NCBI RefSeq assembly: GCF_018476885.1
Contig: NZ_JAHCVJ010000007.1
Span: 1-64,000, forward strand
Length of the DNA stretch: 64,000 nucleotides
Direction: 5' to 3'
Source: Geoanaerobacter pelophilus
GTDB lineage: Bacteria > Desulfobacterota > Desulfuromonadia > Geobacterales > DSM-12255
In this document: one piece after another, positions 28,474-38,960 of the stretch
How positions within the stretch are numbered: position 1 is the stretch's first letter
How the letters are laid out: every line of letters begins with the position of its first letter
The notes under the pieces: generated by a model
The model's database searches: none
The model's input: only the letters and a program-made list of their open reading frames with translations
What the model was told of the DNA's origin: nothing
Made by a program: the position numbers and the translations under genes

Positions 28474-28566
28474 AAATACCTTTTGCAATTTTAGAGAATC
28501 GTGCTAAGAAGCAAAGACACGCACACACTGCCTGATAAAGGTAAAACATCAATGGAGGTATGAGGA

Positions 28567-28800
28567 ATGTCCACAATAGAAAAAAGAGTTAAGGAAATAG
28601 TAGCCGAGCAGCTGGGTGTTGAAGAGGCACAGGTCACCAACGAAGCGTCATTCATGGACGATCTAGGCGCTGATTCGCTTGACACTGTTGAACTGGTAAT
28701 GGCCCTCGAAGAAGAATTCGATATCGAGATCTCCGATGAGAACGCTGAGAAGATTCAGAATGTTCAGGACGCCATCGACTATATTACTGAGCACACCTAG
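28567..28800 (+). CDS. acpP: Acyl carrier protein
   Basis: 77 acidic residues. The phosphopantetheine serine is S37 in [23 protein letters not shown] carries the growing acyl chain through FabD, FabH, FabG and FabF. Ribosome site GGAGG/GAGG. A possible weak promoter (TTGCAA 28483-28488, TAAGAA 28505-28510) lies before it, and a terminator follows, which would let acpP be made in excess of its neighbours. Confidence 0.97.
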   Translation: MSTIEKRVKEIVAEQLGVEEAQVTNEASFMDDLGADSLDTVELVMALEEEFDIEISDENAEKIQNVQDAIDYITEHT

Positions 28801-28840
28801 GAAATCCTTCTCGCACGAGAAAGAGATCTTCGTTTTTCAT

Positions 28841-28866
28841 GGGTGCCTCCAGAGGGCACCCTTTTT
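28841..28866 (+). terminator. Terminator between acpP and fabF
   Basis: GGGTGCC (28841-28847) pairs with GGCACCC (28855-28861), 7-base loop, then TTTTT. The fabF ATG follows after 23 bases with no room for a full promoter, so the terminator must leak to allow fabF expression from upstream. Confidence 0.8.
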
Positions 28867-28889
28867 CTGATATTCAGGAGACAAAACGT

Positions 28890-30122
28890 ATGAGACGAGT
28901 TGTGGTGACTGGGGTCGGCGTCGTATCACCCCTAGGGACCGGCAATGATGTGAATTGGAACGCCCTTACTGCTGGCCGGTCAGGAATTGCCGGCATTACC
29001 CGTTTTGATGCCTCTGATATTCCTGTGCGGATCGCAGGTGAGGTCAAGGACTTCAATCCGGAAGACTTTATCGACAAAAAAGAGATCAAGAAAATGGATC
29101 TCTTTATCCAATATTCCTTGGCTGCGGCACATTTTGCCATGGAGGATTCCGGACTGGTCATTGATGAAAGCAATGCCGAGCGGGTCGGAGTCCTGGTAGG
29201 TGCCGGTCTTGGCGGGTTGCCGACCATTGAGAAATATCATCAGGCGCTCATGGAGGGGGGATATAAAAAGATCTCGCCATTTTTCATCCCCATGCTGATC
29301 ATAAATCTCGCCCCAGGGCATATTTCGATGAAATATGGTGCAAAGGGGCCCAACGTATCATCGGTTTCTGCTTGTGCGACAGGTACTCACTCAATCGGTG
29401 ACGCATACCACATGATCAAGCGTGGCGACGCTGATGCCATGATTGCCGGTGGCACCGAATCTACAGTTACCCCACTTGGGATTGGCGGCTTTGCTGTCAT
29501 GAAGGCCCTTTCCACCAGAAATGACGATCCGACCGCTGCATCCAGGCCTTTTGAGAAAAACCGTGACGGTTTCATCATGGGCGAGGGCGCTGGGATTGTT
29601 GTTCTTGAGGAGTACGAGTCAGCTCGGAAACGTGGTGCGAAAATCTACGGTGAGGTTGTTGGTTATGGCTTGACCGGTGATGCCTACCACCTGACAGCTC
29701 CAGCTCCTGGGGGAGAGGGCGCAGCCAGGTGCATGAAGATGGCTCTGAACGGCGCCGGCATAAACCCGGAGCAGGTTGGCTACATCAATGCTCATGGTAC
29801 CTCAACCCCCATGAACGATCTTTACGAAACCATGGCCATAAAGAGCACCTTTGGTGACCATGCTAAAAAGGTAATGGTGTCTTCGACCAAGTCGATGACC
29901 GGACATCTCCTAGGCGCTGCTGGCGGCATTGAGGCTGTTTTCAGCCTTATGGCCATGAACAAGGGTGTGGTCCCGCCAACCATCAATTATCAAGAGCCTG
30001 ATCCAGAGTGCGATCTGGATTATGTCCCAAACACTGCTCGTGATGCCAAGATCGAATATGCAATGAGCAATAACTTCGGTTTTGGCGGGACTAACGCCTC
30101 CATTCTCTTCAAGAAGATTTAA
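28890..30122 (+). CDS. fabF: 3-oxoacyl-ACP synthase II
   Basis: 410 residues from the ATG at 28890 (CAGGAG 9 bases upstream); the in-frame ATG at 28839 lies in the terminator and adds unrelated sequence. FabF extends acyl-ACP with malonyl-ACP. [16 protein letters not shown] opens it; the nucleophile Cys is in [15 protein letters not shown] and the two histidines in [11 protein letters not shown] and [13 protein letters not shown]. Confidence 0.96.
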   Translation: MRRVVVTGVGVVSPLGTGNDVNWNALTAGRSGIAGITRFDASDIPVRIAGEVKDFNPEDFIDKKEIKKMDLFIQYSLAAAHFAMEDSGLVIDESNAERVGVLVGAGLGGLPTIEKYHQALMEGGYKKISPFFIPMLIINLAPGHISMKYGAKGPNVSSVSACATGTHSIGDAYHMIKRGDADAMIAGGTESTVTPLGIGGFAVMKALSTRNDDPTAASRPFEKNRDGFIMGEGAGIVVLEEYESARKRGAKIYGEVVGYGLTGDAYHLTAPAPGGEGAARCMKMALNGAGINPEQVGYINAHGTSTPMNDLYETMAIKSTFGDHAKKVMVSSTKSMTGHLLGAAGGIEAVFSLMAMNKGVVPPTINYQEPDPECDLDYVPNTARDAKIEYAMSNNFGFGGTNASILFKKI

Positions 30123-30132
30123 GGGGGGCATT

Positions 30133-30582
30133 ATGAAAATCGCCTTGGGAAGCGATCATGGCGGGTATCAGCTAAAAACAGAAATTGTAGATTTTCTGAA
30201 TAACCGGTCCATAGAGGTTCTTGATGTTGGGACTGATTCTGATGCCTCGGTTGATTACCCTGATTTCGGTGAAAAAGTAGCCAGGCTTGTTGCCAATGGA
30301 GATGCTGACAGCGGCATTGTCGTTTGCGGGACCGGCATCGGCATTTCAATAGCTGCCAACAAGATCCCTGGCATTCGTGCAGCGCTGGTCACCGACAGTT
30401 TCATGGCCAGGATGGCCAAGGAACACAATAATGCCAATGTCCTTGCTTTGGGGGGGAGAGTCATTGATCAGTCCAGGGCATGTGAAATAGTTGCTGCCTG
30501 GCTTGATGCGACTTTTGAGGGGGGGCGGCATCAACTGCGCCTGGATAAAATTGCCCAACTGGAAAAAGCCTTTTGTAACTAG
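30133..30582 (+). CDS. rpiB: Ribose 5-phosphate isomerase B
   Basis: 149 residues from the ATG at 30133, with AGGGGGG upstream; an earlier in-frame start lies inside fabF. RpiB interconverts ribose 5-phosphate and ribulose 5-phosphate. The start MKIALGSDHGGYQLK, the catalytic cysteine in VCGTGIGISIAANKIPGIRA and HNNANVLALGGR are typical of the RpiB/LacAB family. It precedes glyA, a common pairing. Confidence 0.95.
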   Translation: MKIALGSDHGGYQLKTEIVDFLNNRSIEVLDVGTDSDASVDYPDFGEKVARLVANGDADSGIVVCGTGIGISIAANKIPGIRAALVTDSFMARMAKEHNNANVLALGGRVIDQSRACEIVAAWLDATFEGGRHQLRLDKIAQLEKAFCN

Positions 30583-30613
30583 GTTTTCGAAATTGATGCG
30601 TTACTATAAACAG

Positions 30614-30643
30614 ACGGGACTAAATGTCCCGTTTGCTTTTTTT
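30614..30643 (+). terminator. Terminator between rpiB and glyA
   Basis: ACGGGAC (30614-30620) with GTCCCGT (30626-30632), 5-base loop, then TTGCTTTTTTT. It stands 27 bases before the glyA start, so glyA transcription is either partly read-through or starts within the short leader. Confidence 0.82.
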
Positions 30644-30669
30644 AAAACATGTATACAAGGAGACGATAG

Positions 30670-31917
30670 ATGTCAATTCTTGAGAAATTCGATCCGGAAG
30701 TTGCCAGTGCCATATCACGGGAGACGGAACGTCAGGAGTATAACCTCGAATTGATAGCTTCTGAGAATTTTGTTTCAGAGGCTGTACTTGAGGCTCAGGG
30801 TTCTGTTCTCACCAACAAATATGCCGAAGGTTATCCAGGCAAGCGTTATTACGGCGGCTGCCACCAGGTAGACATTGTTGAGCAACTGGCAATAGATCGG
30901 GCCAAGGAGCTTTTCGGCGCCGAGCATGCCAATGTGCAGCCACATTCAGGTTCACAGGCCAATATGGCCGTCTACTTTGCTGCCTGCAAGCCTGGGGATA
31001 CGATCCTCGGTATGAACCTTTCTCATGGTGGCCACCTGACGCATGGCAGCCCGGTAAACTTTTCCGGTCGTTTTTTCAATATTGTCCCTTACGGGGTGAC
31101 TCCCGAAACACAGACTATTGATTATGCCGAGGTTGAGCGGCTTGCTGAAGAGCATAAACCCAGAATGATCGTAGTAGGCGCCAGCGCGTACCCGCGAATC
31201 ATTGATTTCCAGGCATTTCGCAAGATTGCCGATAAGGTTGGCGCTGTAGTCATGGTTGATATGGCTCATATTGCCGGTCTGGTAGCTGCCGGACTGCACC
31301 CAAGCCCGGTACCTTATGCGGAATATGTGACCACGACCACGCACAAGACGCTGCGTGGCCCGCGTGGCGGCATGATCCTGTGCCGCGAAGAGTTTGCCAA
31401 GGCCCTGAATTCTCAAATTTTCCCTGGCATCCAGGGCGGTCCGTTAATGCATGCCATTGCTGCTAAGGCTGTGGCTTTCAAAGAGGCGCTCCAGCCAGAG
31501 TTCAAGGTGTATCAGACCCAGATTGTGAAAAACGCCAAGGCGCTGTCTGAAGCACTTATGAAGCGTGGCTTCAAACTGACCAGCGGCGGTACTGACAACC
31601 ACCTCATGCTTATAGATTTCTCCGGCACCGAGACCACCGGTAAAGCAGCTGAGGAGGCGCTGGACAAGGCTGGAATTACGGTGAACAAGAATACTGTGCC
31701 TTTCGAGACCCGCTCTCCGTTCGTAACTTCCGGCATCAGGGTTGGGACGCCTGCAGCAACCAGTCATGGCCTCAAAGAACCGGAAATGGAGCTGGTGGCC
31801 GGCTTTATAGCCGAAGCTGTGGCGAATATCGGTAACGATGAGAAACTGGCTGCCATTAAGGCTGACGTAAATAATCTCATGAAGCGTTTTCCGCTGTACG
31901 CCCACCGGTTGAAGTAA
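30670..31917 (+). CDS. glyA: Serine hydroxymethyltransferase
   Basis: 415 residues. GlyA converts serine and tetrahydrofolate to glycine and 5,10-methylene-tetrahydrofolate with pyridoxal phosphate, feeding one-carbon and purine synthesis. [33 protein letters not shown] and the PLP lysine in [13 protein letters not shown] are diagnostic. Ribosome site AAGGAG. It heads glyA-yacG-gltX. Confidence 0.97.
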   Translation: MSILEKFDPEVASAISRETERQEYNLELIASENFVSEAVLEAQGSVLTNKYAEGYPGKRYYGGCHQVDIVEQLAIDRAKELFGAEHANVQPHSGSQANMAVYFAACKPGDTILGMNLSHGGHLTHGSPVNFSGRFFNIVPYGVTPETQTIDYAEVERLAEEHKPRMIVVGASAYPRIIDFQAFRKIADKVGAVVMVDMAHIAGLVAAGLHPSPVPYAEYVTTTTHKTLRGPRGGMILCREEFAKALNSQIFPGIQGGPLMHAIAAKAVAFKEALQPEFKVYQTQIVKNAKALSEALMKRGFKLTSGGTDNHLMLIDFSGTETTGKAAEEALDKAGITVNKNTVPFETRSPFVTSGIRVGTPAATSHGLKEPEMELVAGFIAEAVANIGNDEKLAAIKADVNNLMKRFPLYAHRLK

Positions 31918-31921
31918 GAAA

Positions 31922-32095
31922 ATGACGCCCGGTGCTGTGAAATGCCCTATATGCAGAAAGCCTGTAGTTTGGGATGGGAATCCGGATCGACCATTTTGCA
32001 GTAACAGGTGCCGGATGGTCGATCTTGGGGCATGGGCGTCGGAAGAGTACGCCGTCCCAGGAGAGAAGCTTCCTGACGAAAAGTATTCAGACTAG
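31922..32095 (+). CDS. yacG: DNA gyrase inhibitor YacG (zinc-binding)
   Basis: 57 residues, read directly from the sequence: ATG at 31922, TAG at 32093-32095. The four zinc cysteines lie in KCPICRKPV (C8, C11) and [12 protein letters not shown] (C26, C30), followed by [11 protein letters not shown], which matches YacG. In E. coli YacG binds GyrB and blocks gyrase. It starts 4 bases after the glyA stop and ends 23 bases before gltX, so it is translated from the same message. Confidence 0.9.
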   Translation: MTPGAVKCPICRKPVVWDGNPDRPFCSNRCRMVDLGAWASEEYAVPGEKLPDEKYSD

Positions 32096-32118
32096 TTATC
32101 GATAATTTCGAGGTTCGC

Positions 32119-33540
32119 ATGTCCAATATTCGCCTTCGTTTTGCGCCGAGTCCCACTGGTTACCTCCATATCGGAGGAGCACGCACTGCTCTCTTTAACT
32201 GGCTGCTGGCCAAAAAGCTCAAAGGTACCTTCATCCTGCGTATCGAGGATACCGATGTCGCCCGGTCGACTCAGGAATCAGTTGATGCGATTCTGCAAGG
32301 GATGGAGTGGCTCGGGCTGGACTGGGACGAGGGCCCCTTTTATCAGTCGGACAACTTTCCGCTTTATAAGGAGTATGTCCAGAAGCTTCTCGATGAGGGT
32401 AAGGCCTATCGTTGCTACTGTACCTCGGAAGAACTGGAAGCAAAGCGTGAACTAGCCATGAAGGAAGGGCGCAAACCGAAGTATGACGGCACCTGCAGGA
32501 ATTTGACGGAGGTAAACCCTGACAAACCCTCGGTTGTCCGCTTTCGTGCTCCGCATGAAGGGTTGACTGCCTTTAACGATCTGATCAAAGGGCCGATCTC
32601 GTTCAACAATGAAGAACTGGACGATCTGATTATTCAGCGCACCGACGGGACTCCGACCTATAATTTCGTGGTTGTTATCGATGACGCCAGTATGGGGATC
32701 ACCATGGTTATCAGGGGCGATGACCATATCAACAACACCCCTCGCCAGATCCTGCTCTATGAAGCGCTGGGTAAACCGGTACCGCAGTTTGCCCATGTGC
32801 CGATGATTCTCGGCAGCGACAAGACGCGCCTCTCTAAGAGGCACGGAGCGACAAGCGTCATGGCGTACCGTGACATGGGATTGCTTCCGGAAGCAATGGT
32901 TAACTATCTGGTTCGACTGGGATGGAGCCACGGTGATGAAGAGATCTTCTCCCGCGAGGACCTGATTGAGAAATTTTCCATTGAGGCAGTTGGCAAGTCT
33001 GCCGGGGTTTTTAACCCGGATAAACTGCTTTGGCTGAATGCCCATTACATCAAGACCGGTGATCCGGAACGGCTGGCCACGCTGTTATTGCCTTTTCTCA
33101 AGGAGCGCGGCGTAGACCCAACAGACGGGCCGTCACTGCCGGCAGTGGTAACGACGCTGCAGGAGAGGGCTCGGACCATGATAGAAATGGCTGACGGTGC
33201 ACTTTTCTATTATCAGCCTGACTACCCGTTCGATGCCGATGCTGCTGAAAAATTTCTTAATCCTGAAACATCGGCAGTGCTGGCGGAGCTGAAGACCCGG
33301 CTTGCCTCGCTTGACTCATTCGACGCAGTCACGATAGGGGCAGCATTCAAAGAGCTCTGCACGGACATGGGTATCAAATTGCCGCAGGTTGCCCAGCCGG
33401 CACGGGTGGCGTTAACCGGGAAGACCGCTGCACCCGGCATTTTTGAAGTTGTCGAAACATTGGGCATGAATGAAACGTTGCGTAGGATTGATCGAGCGGT
33501 CGATTTTGCGAAAACCACACCTGTCCAGGGGGCGGTATAA
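32119..33540 (+). CDS. gltX: Glutamate-tRNA ligase
   Basis: 473 residues. Class I synthetase charging tRNA-Glu (and possibly tRNA-Gln where the amidotransferase route is used). The HIGH-type motif is [20 protein letters not shown] and the KMSKS-type motif [13 protein letters not shown]. The anticodon-binding helical domain fills the last 150 residues. Ribosome site GAGG. It is last in glyA-yacG-gltX. Confidence 0.96.
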   Translation: MSNIRLRFAPSPTGYLHIGGARTALFNWLLAKKLKGTFILRIEDTDVARSTQESVDAILQGMEWLGLDWDEGPFYQSDNFPLYKEYVQKLLDEGKAYRCYCTSEELEAKRELAMKEGRKPKYDGTCRNLTEVNPDKPSVVRFRAPHEGLTAFNDLIKGPISFNNEELDDLIIQRTDGTPTYNFVVVIDDASMGITMVIRGDDHINNTPRQILLYEALGKPVPQFAHVPMILGSDKTRLSKRHGATSVMAYRDMGLLPEAMVNYLVRLGWSHGDEEIFSREDLIEKFSIEAVGKSAGVFNPDKLLWLNAHYIKTGDPERLATLLLPFLKERGVDPTDGPSLPAVVTTLQERARTMIEMADGALFYYQPDYPFDADAAEKFLNPETSAVLAELKTRLASLDSFDAVTIGAAFKELCTDMGIKLPQVAQPARVALTGKTAAPGIFEVVETLGMNETLRRIDRAVDFAKTTPVQGAV

Positions 33541-33545
33541 CTAGT

Positions 33546-33635
33546 ATGGATCATTTGGCAAAAGCCAATACTCATGCTACTATTCCGTATCTTTTAAAAA
33601 TAATTAGTCAAGCCGCACCGTGGCGTCTGGCATGA
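33546..33635 (+). CDS. Possible 29-residue leader ORF overlapping the kinase start
   Basis: ATG at 33546 to TGA at 33633-33635. Its stop overlaps the kinase ATG (33632) in ATGA, the arrangement used for translational coupling, and the kinase has no ribosome site of its own. The peptide (MDHLAKANTHATIPYLLKII and onward) resembles no known family. Its own ribosome site is poor, so it may be chance. Confidence 0.25.
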   Translation: MDHLAKANTHATIPYLLKIISQAAPWRLA

Positions 33636-35698
33636 AGCATACTCTCAAATTCAGGATAACCTTCTTTTCCTTCATTTTTCTGTTTATTCTCATTTTTTGT
33701 CTCTCTGCCATGGAGATAGTTGAGGACAAGCGGGAGTATGTCAATATCCTGGTTTTGCGTGCGCAGAATATCGGCAATTCCATGAAGAGCTACACCGAAA
33801 AGGTCGTAGGCCTCGGTCTGGAATTGAAGGATGTGTCAGGAGTCTCCGAAAAATGCCGTGAACTGGTCACTAACAACCCTGACATTGCCTATTGCATCGT
33901 TACCGACCCTTCCGGACGTTACCTCTTCCTCAATGACCAAATCTTTTTACAACTTCAACTCAGCGATGTCAGCAAGACCATAACTACCAAAGACCTCCGT
34001 GCCGCAAGGATTATCGGGACAACACATCAGTATTACGACACTGTAACCAATGTATTTTCCGCAGATGGCAAGCTTTCGGCGATTGTCCATGTCGGTTTTC
34101 CTCTGGACAGTGTCAATGCCCGCGTAAATACCAAGATATTCCGGTCGCTCTTCGTCTTGGTTATCGCACTTCTCGGGTCATTCTCCTTTTTAGTCATCTT
34201 TGTCAATAGAAGTATCCTGACGCCGATTGCCTCTCTGCTTGAAGGTGTTAAGACCATTGCGCGCGGGGCTTTTGATACAAAAATCGAAGAAGTGCCGATT
34301 TATGAATTCAACCAGTTAGCGAAAAATATCAATTTCATGTCTGAATCTCTTAGAAGCCGTGACGAGGAGATTCAGCGTAACTACCGAGATCTTGCCGGCG
34401 CTCATGACGAGCTTCGTCAGTCGTATCAAAAACTTGAAAACCTGAGTTACGAGCTGGAGCGTTCCGAGCACCTTTATAAATCACTTATGGAGGACTCCGG
34501 CGATGCCATCCTGCTTATTGGCAGCGACGAAGTGATCAGCATGGTCAACAAGATGGCTGAGGACCTTTTCGGCTATTCCTCGGCTGAGGTTGCCGGTCTC
34601 CAGCTAACCAAGTTGCTGCTGCTGCTGAATGTTGAGAATATTCCCAAAATTCACGCATTTTTCAGAAGGTCCCTGGCTGGTGAGCATGTAAGCGAAGAGA
34701 TGCAATTCACCAGGAAAAGCGGCGAGATCATTCTGGCCAGGGTCAATTTCAGTACCAGTCGCAGCGGCAACCAGTTCGTTGCCCAGGCCATTTTCCGAGA
34801 TATCACCAAGGAACGCGAAACCTTGCTGAATCTTGGGAAAAGTGCGGCCGATCTTGCCCGCCTGAACAAGATGAAAGACTCGTTTCTCGGGCTTGCCTCT
34901 CATGAATTGAAGACCCCTCTGACCGTGATCATGGGCTATGCAGAGCTGATCATGTCTGATATGGCTGACCAGGTCGATAGTACCGTGCTTGAGATGGTGG
35001 AAAACATCTCCAACGCTGCAGTACGACTCGATGCCATTGTCAAGGACATGGTAGATCTGTCCATGATTGACGAGAAGCGACTGCGCCTGAAACTGGAAGA
35101 TATAAATGTAAACCGTTTGGTGGAAGATGCCGTTAATGAACTACGGTTCTTTTTTAATATGCGGCATCAGGCATTGGAAATTAATCTCGACGAGTCAATT
35201 CCGCCCATCAGAGGGGATAGCATCCGGCTCATCCAGCTTCTTTCCAACGTACTGGGGAACGCGATTAAGTTTACTCCTGATGGGGGCACGGTTACGGTAA
35301 CGACCTCAGCCAAGTATATTGTCGGTCGCAGGAATCAGGCTCTCGAATCGGGGATAACCCCGGTCAGCAGTGAGAAGGAAAACCATATTTTTGTGGAAAT
35401 TACTGTCTCCGATACCGGTATCGGCATCGATGGTGAAGATAAAATCAGGATATTCGAAAAGTTTTATGAGGCTGGTAAGATTGAGGAGCACAGCACTGGC
35501 AAGGTTGCTTTCAAAGCGAAAGGGGCCGGTCTCGGCTTGGCAATCGCTAAGGGGATTGTTGAGATGCATGGTGGCGAGATCTGGGTGGAATCCCCGGGCT
35601 ATAGCCCTGAGAAATTTCCCGGCTCAACTTTCCATATTCTGCTCCCTTTAAATCCCCTTGCCGTTGATGCCACAATTGAATACATGAACATCATCTGA
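33632..35698 (+). CDS. Membrane sensor histidine kinase with HAMP and PAS domains
   Basis: 688 residues from the ATG at 33632 (a GTG at 33620 is also possible; neither has a ribosome site). A first membrane helix (about 6-25), a periplasmic sensor region and a second helix (about 165-190) are followed by HAMP, a coiled coil, a PAS domain (about 275-390), HisKA with the phospho-histidine in GLASHELKTPLTVIMGYAEL and HATPase_c with N box SNVLGNAIKFTPDGG, G1 SDTGIGIDGED, F box IFEKFYEAG and G2 GAGLGLAIAKGIVEMHGG. All catalytic boxes are intact. No response regulator lies next to it, so its partner and signal are unknown. Confidence 0.92.
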   Translation: MKHTLKFRITFFSFIFLFILIFCLSAMEIVEDKREYVNILVLRAQNIGNSMKSYTEKVVGLGLELKDVSGVSEKCRELVTNNPDIAYCIVTDPSGRYLFLNDQIFLQLQLSDVSKTITTKDLRAARIIGTTHQYYDTVTNVFSADGKLSAIVHVGFPLDSVNARVNTKIFRSLFVLVIALLGSFSFLVIFVNRSILTPIASLLEGVKTIARGAFDTKIEEVPIYEFNQLAKNINFMSESLRSRDEEIQRNYRDLAGAHDELRQSYQKLENLSYELERSEHLYKSLMEDSGDAILLIGSDEVISMVNKMAEDLFGYSSAEVAGLQLTKLLLLLNVENIPKIHAFFRRSLAGEHVSEEMQFTRKSGEIILARVNFSTSRSGNQFVAQAIFRDITKERETLLNLGKSAADLARLNKMKDSFLGLASHELKTPLTVIMGYAELIMSDMADQVDSTVLEMVENISNAAVRLDAIVKDMVDLSMIDEKRLRLKLEDINVNRLVEDAVNELRFFFNMRHQALEINLDESIPPIRGDSIRLIQLLSNVLGNAIKFTPDGGTVTVTTSAKYIVGRRNQALESGITPVSSEKENHIFVEITVSDTGIGIDGEDKIRIFEKFYEAGKIEEHSTGKVAFKAKGAGLGLAIAKGIVEMHGGEIWVESPGYSPEKFPGSTFHILLPLNPLAVDATIEYMNII

Positions 35699-35793
35699 TT
35701 TCTCCTTGAACGACTCGATATGTTGATGTATAGATGTTTGTTTATTACTATCTGCTGAATGATTCCCCATGCCTGAACTGGAGATGCTGCTTT

Positions 35794-36564
35794 ATGAAAC
35801 TCTGCCTGCTGGCCAGTGGGAGCAAGGGGAATTCCGTTTATATTGAGTCCGGAGAGACCTGCATTCTTGTCGATTCCGGGTGCTCAGGACGAGAGATCTG
35901 TAAACGACTTGAAAGCAGGGGGCTTAAACCTGAAAAACTTGCGGCGGTTTTTATCACCCACGAGCACTCAGATCATATTTCCGGCGTAGGGGCGCTCGCC
36001 CGTAAACTCAAGATCCCGGTGATTGTCAGTCACCGAACCCAAGAAGCGGCAAGCAGGCAGATCGGCAAATGTGATATTATCGAGTTTCAGCCGGGGACCG
36101 GTTTCCAGTTCCGGGATCTCCATATCGACCCATTTCCCATTACCCATGATGCCTGCGATCCTGTGGGGTTTGTCATTGAAAGCAGTGAAGGCAAAACAGG
36201 TGTCGCAACTGACCTGGGGATTGCCACCAGGCTTGTAAAGGATAAGCTTCAAGGGTGCCGAGCCTTGGTTCTGGAGTCGAACCATGACGAAGAGATGCTC
36301 ATGAACGGACCGTATCCATGGCATCTAAAGCAGAGAATAAAATCGCGGCATGGTCATCTGTCCAATGCCGAATCTGTTGATCTTCTCCAGGACATTCTCC
36401 ATGGAGAACTCGCCGGGCTTTTTCTTGCACATCTTTCAGAGGTGAACAACGACCCGGAAAAAGCACTGGCAGCCACAACATCATTTCTCGCAGGGCAGAA
36501 TACCTGCAATCCGCAGCTTTTTGTCGGCAATCAGTATCAGCCCAGTTTGACGCTGACATTATAA
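35794..36564 (+). CDS. Metallo-beta-lactamase-fold hydrolase, WalJ/YycJ-like
   Basis: 256 residues from the ATG at 35794, where MKLCLLASGSKGNSVYIESG matches the family start; the longer reading from 35734 adds 20 unrelated residues. The zinc motif HEHSDHISGVG and later THDACDPVGFVI and SNHDEEML give the two-metal site. WalJ/YycJ proteins are cytoplasmic double-metal phosphodiesterases or nucleases linked to DNA handling and cell envelope control. It follows the kinase gene and precedes purB, with no obvious link to either. Confidence 0.88.
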   Translation: MKLCLLASGSKGNSVYIESGETCILVDSGCSGREICKRLESRGLKPEKLAAVFITHEHSDHISGVGALARKLKIPVIVSHRTQEAASRQIGKCDIIEFQPGTGFQFRDLHIDPFPITHDACDPVGFVIESSEGKTGVATDLGIATRLVKDKLQGCRALVLESNHDEEMLMNGPYPWHLKQRIKSRHGHLSNAESVDLLQDILHGELAGLFLAHLSEVNNDPEKALAATTSFLAGQNTCNPQLFVGNQYQPSLTLTL

Positions 36565-36589
36565 TTTCAGTTCAAGAAAGGTTTCACCT

Positions 36590-37885
36590 ATGATTCCACG
36601 TTATACCCGACCAGAGATGGCACGTATCTGGGAGCCTGAAAATCGTTTCCGCATCTGGCTTGAGATCGAGACGCTCGCCTGCGAGGCCCAGGCTGAACTG
36701 GGAGTTATCCCGAAAGAGGTGGTACCGGTAATTCGTGAAAAAGGAAATTTTGATATAGCACGCGTCGATGCCATTGAGTTGGAGGTAAAGCACGATGTCA
36801 TTGCGTTTCTCACGTCAGTTGCCGAATTTGTTGGCCCGGAAGCGCGGTTCATCCACCAGGGGATGACCTCCTCGGATGTGCTTGATACCTGTTTGTCGAT
36901 GCAGATGGTCCAGGCTGCGGATGAACTGCTCATCGACCTGGATATGGTCTTGGAGTCGATAAAGACCAGGGCAATGGAGCACAAGGATACGGTATGCATG
37001 GGGCGTTCGCACGGCATCCATGCCGAACCGGTGACCTTTGGTCTCAAGCTGGCCTCCTGGTATGCCGAGATGAAACGGAACCGCGTCAGGCTCGCCGCGG
37101 CTCGGGAAAACATCGCTACCGGCGCCATCTCCGGTGCTGTCGGCACTTTTGCCAATATTGACCCTTATGTCGAGGAGTATGTCTGCGAAAAGATGGGGCT
37201 CAAGCCGGAGCCGGTCTCGACCCAGGTCATACCCCGTGACCGCCATGCCGAGTACTTCTGTGCCCTGGCAATCATCGCCTCTTCCATGGAGCGGATAGCC
37301 GTAGAAGTTCGCCATCTGCAGCGCACCGAGGTACTTGAGGCCGAAGAGTTCTTCAGCAAGGGGCAAAAGGGATCGTCGGCAATGCCGCACAAGCGCAACC
37401 CGATCCTCTCGGAAAACCTGACCGGCCAGGCTCGATATATTCGCGGACTGTGCATTCCGGCACTGGAAAACGTTGCCCTCTGGCATGAGCGGGATATTTC
37501 CCACAGTTCGGTCGAACGCTATATCGCGCCAGATGCTACGGTGGCCCTCGATTTCTCCCTGCGTCGTCTGCACGGACTGATCAAGAACCTGGTTGTCTAC
37601 CCGGACAATATGGTCCGGAATCTTAACCAGATGAAAGGGCTGGTCTTCTCCCAGAAGATCCTGCTCGATCTCACCCAGTCCGGGGTGTCGCGCGAAGATG
37701 CCTACCGACTGGTACAGAAGAACGCCATGAAGGTCTGGCAGGAAGGGAAGGATTTTCTGACCGAGCTGCTTGCCGATCCTGAGGTGATCGGGGCTCTGGG
37801 CGAGTCGCGGATTCGTGAATCCTTTGACCTGAAATATCACCTGAAACATGTGGATACTATTTTCAAGAGGGTATTCGGTGAATAG
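36590..37885 (+). CDS. purB: Adenylosuccinate lyase
   Basis: 431 residues. PurB acts twice in purine synthesis, splitting fumarate from SAICAR and from adenylosuccinate. MIPRYTRPEMARIWEPENRF opens it, the catalytic His is in GRSHGIHAEPVT and the family signature SSAMPHKRNPILSENL holds the serine loop. It starts the group purB-mscS-purL-purQ-purF. Its stop overlaps the start of mscS. Confidence 0.97.
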   Translation: MIPRYTRPEMARIWEPENRFRIWLEIETLACEAQAELGVIPKEVVPVIREKGNFDIARVDAIELEVKHDVIAFLTSVAEFVGPEARFIHQGMTSSDVLDTCLSMQMVQAADELLIDLDMVLESIKTRAMEHKDTVCMGRSHGIHAEPVTFGLKLASWYAEMKRNRVRLAAARENIATGAISGAVGTFANIDPYVEEYVCEKMGLKPEPVSTQVIPRDRHAEYFCALAIIASSMERIAVEVRHLQRTEVLEAEEFFSKGQKGSSAMPHKRNPILSENLTGQARYIRGLCIPALENVALWHERDISHSSVERYIAPDATVALDFSLRRLHGLIKNLVVYPDNMVRNLNQMKGLVFSQKILLDLTQSGVSREDAYRLVQKNAMKVWQEGKDFLTELLADPEVIGALGESRIRESFDLKYHLKHVDTIFKRVFGE

Positions 37886-38960
37886 GATTCTCGATTTTTA
37901 TCGACTGCAGGAAACAGACAGCTTGTATCTCTTCTGGATTAAGGAGATACTGATTGCTGTCCTGATTTTTGTTTTTTTCTGGTGGCTATCAAAGGTAGTC
38001 AGATGGATTCTGATAAATATTGCACCTCGCTTCACCTCTATTACCGCGACTGATCTTGATGACCGGATACTCAAGCGGATTACGCCTCCGATATCACTTC
38101 TGGTGATCTTTGCCGGTCTTTATTACTCGGTTAGTTACCTGGCATTACCACAGAAGGTCCATCTGGTGACCTCGGGGCTGGTGTTTATTGTTAATGTTGC
38201 CATCCTCACCAATGTTGCTTACCGCTGTACCGATGAAATTCTTCAGTGGTATGCAGCTCGTCTGGTGCAACGGCATGGCGAGGGGCTTGATCGTCAGTTG
38301 GTGCCGCTTGCCGAAAAACTGGCAACGATCTTCCTGATTGGCACTGCGCTGATCATTGTGCTGAAGCATTTCAACTACGATATACTGTCTCTGGTGACAG
38401 CCTTGGGCATCGGTTCTCTTGCCATTGGTATGGCGGCAAAAGATACCCTGGCCAACATGATTTCCGGGTTCACCCTGATGATCGACCGTCCATTCCGGAT
38501 CGGCGACCGGATTCACCTGAAAGACGGCAACTGGGGCGATGTGACCGATATTGGACTGCGTACCACCAAAATCAAGACAGTGGACAATACTCTGTTGATC
38601 ATCCCTAACTCTGATCTTTGCAACACCACCGTCATCAACCAGGCTTTCCCGGATATCAAGGCAAAGGGTAAGATAACGGTCGGCGTGGCTTACGGCAGTG
38701 ATATTGAACTGGTAAAAAGAACCCTGGTGTCGGCTGCCCTTGAAGTCGAAGGGGTGCTCAGCGATCCGGCTCCCGAAGCATTTTTTACTGCTTTCGGCGA
38801 CAGTGCCCTGAATATGGCGCTGTTCTTTTGGGTGGCAGATTACACTAAGGTATTTGGTACAACAGACAGCATAAATGAACTGATCATCAAACGGTTTGCC
38901 GAGGCCGGCATCGTATTCCCGTTTCCAACAAGAACCATCTACCTGCACAAGGAAGAATAA
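37878..38960 (+). CDS. Small-conductance mechanosensitive channel (MscS family)
   Basis: 360 residues from the GTG at 37878, which has AGAGGG 6 bases upstream and overlaps the purB end; the ATG at 37848 is inside purB. MscS proteins open under membrane tension to release solutes. Three to four N-terminal helices precede the pore-lining stretch GIGSLAIGMAAKDTLANMISG and the beta domain (FRIGDRIHLKDGNWGDVTDIGLRTTKI), both diagnostic. It stands within the purine genes and shares a base with purL, so co-expression is likely, though no functional link is known. Confidence 0.93.
   Translation: MNRILDFYRLQETDSLYLFWIKEILIAVLIFVFFWWLSKVVRWILINIAPRFTSITATDLDDRILKRITPPISLLVIFAGLYYSVSYLALPQKVHLVTSGLVFIVNVAILTNVAYRCTDEILQWYAARLVQRHGEGLDRQLVPLAEKLATIFLIGTALIIVLKHFNYDILSLVTALGIGSLAIGMAAKDTLANMISGFTLMIDRPFRIGDRIHLKDGNWGDVTDIGLRTTKIKTVDNTLLIIPNSDLCNTTVINQAFPDIKAKGKITVGVAYGSDIELVKRTLVSAALEVEGVLSDPAPEAFFTAFGDSALNMALFFWVADYTKVFGTTDSINELIIKRFAEAGIVFPFPTRTIYLHKEE

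Noticed and set aside
36815-37849. 344-codon open frame on the minus strand
   Set aside because: It is antisense to purB, which is a full, well-conserved gene; the reverse product resembles nothing.
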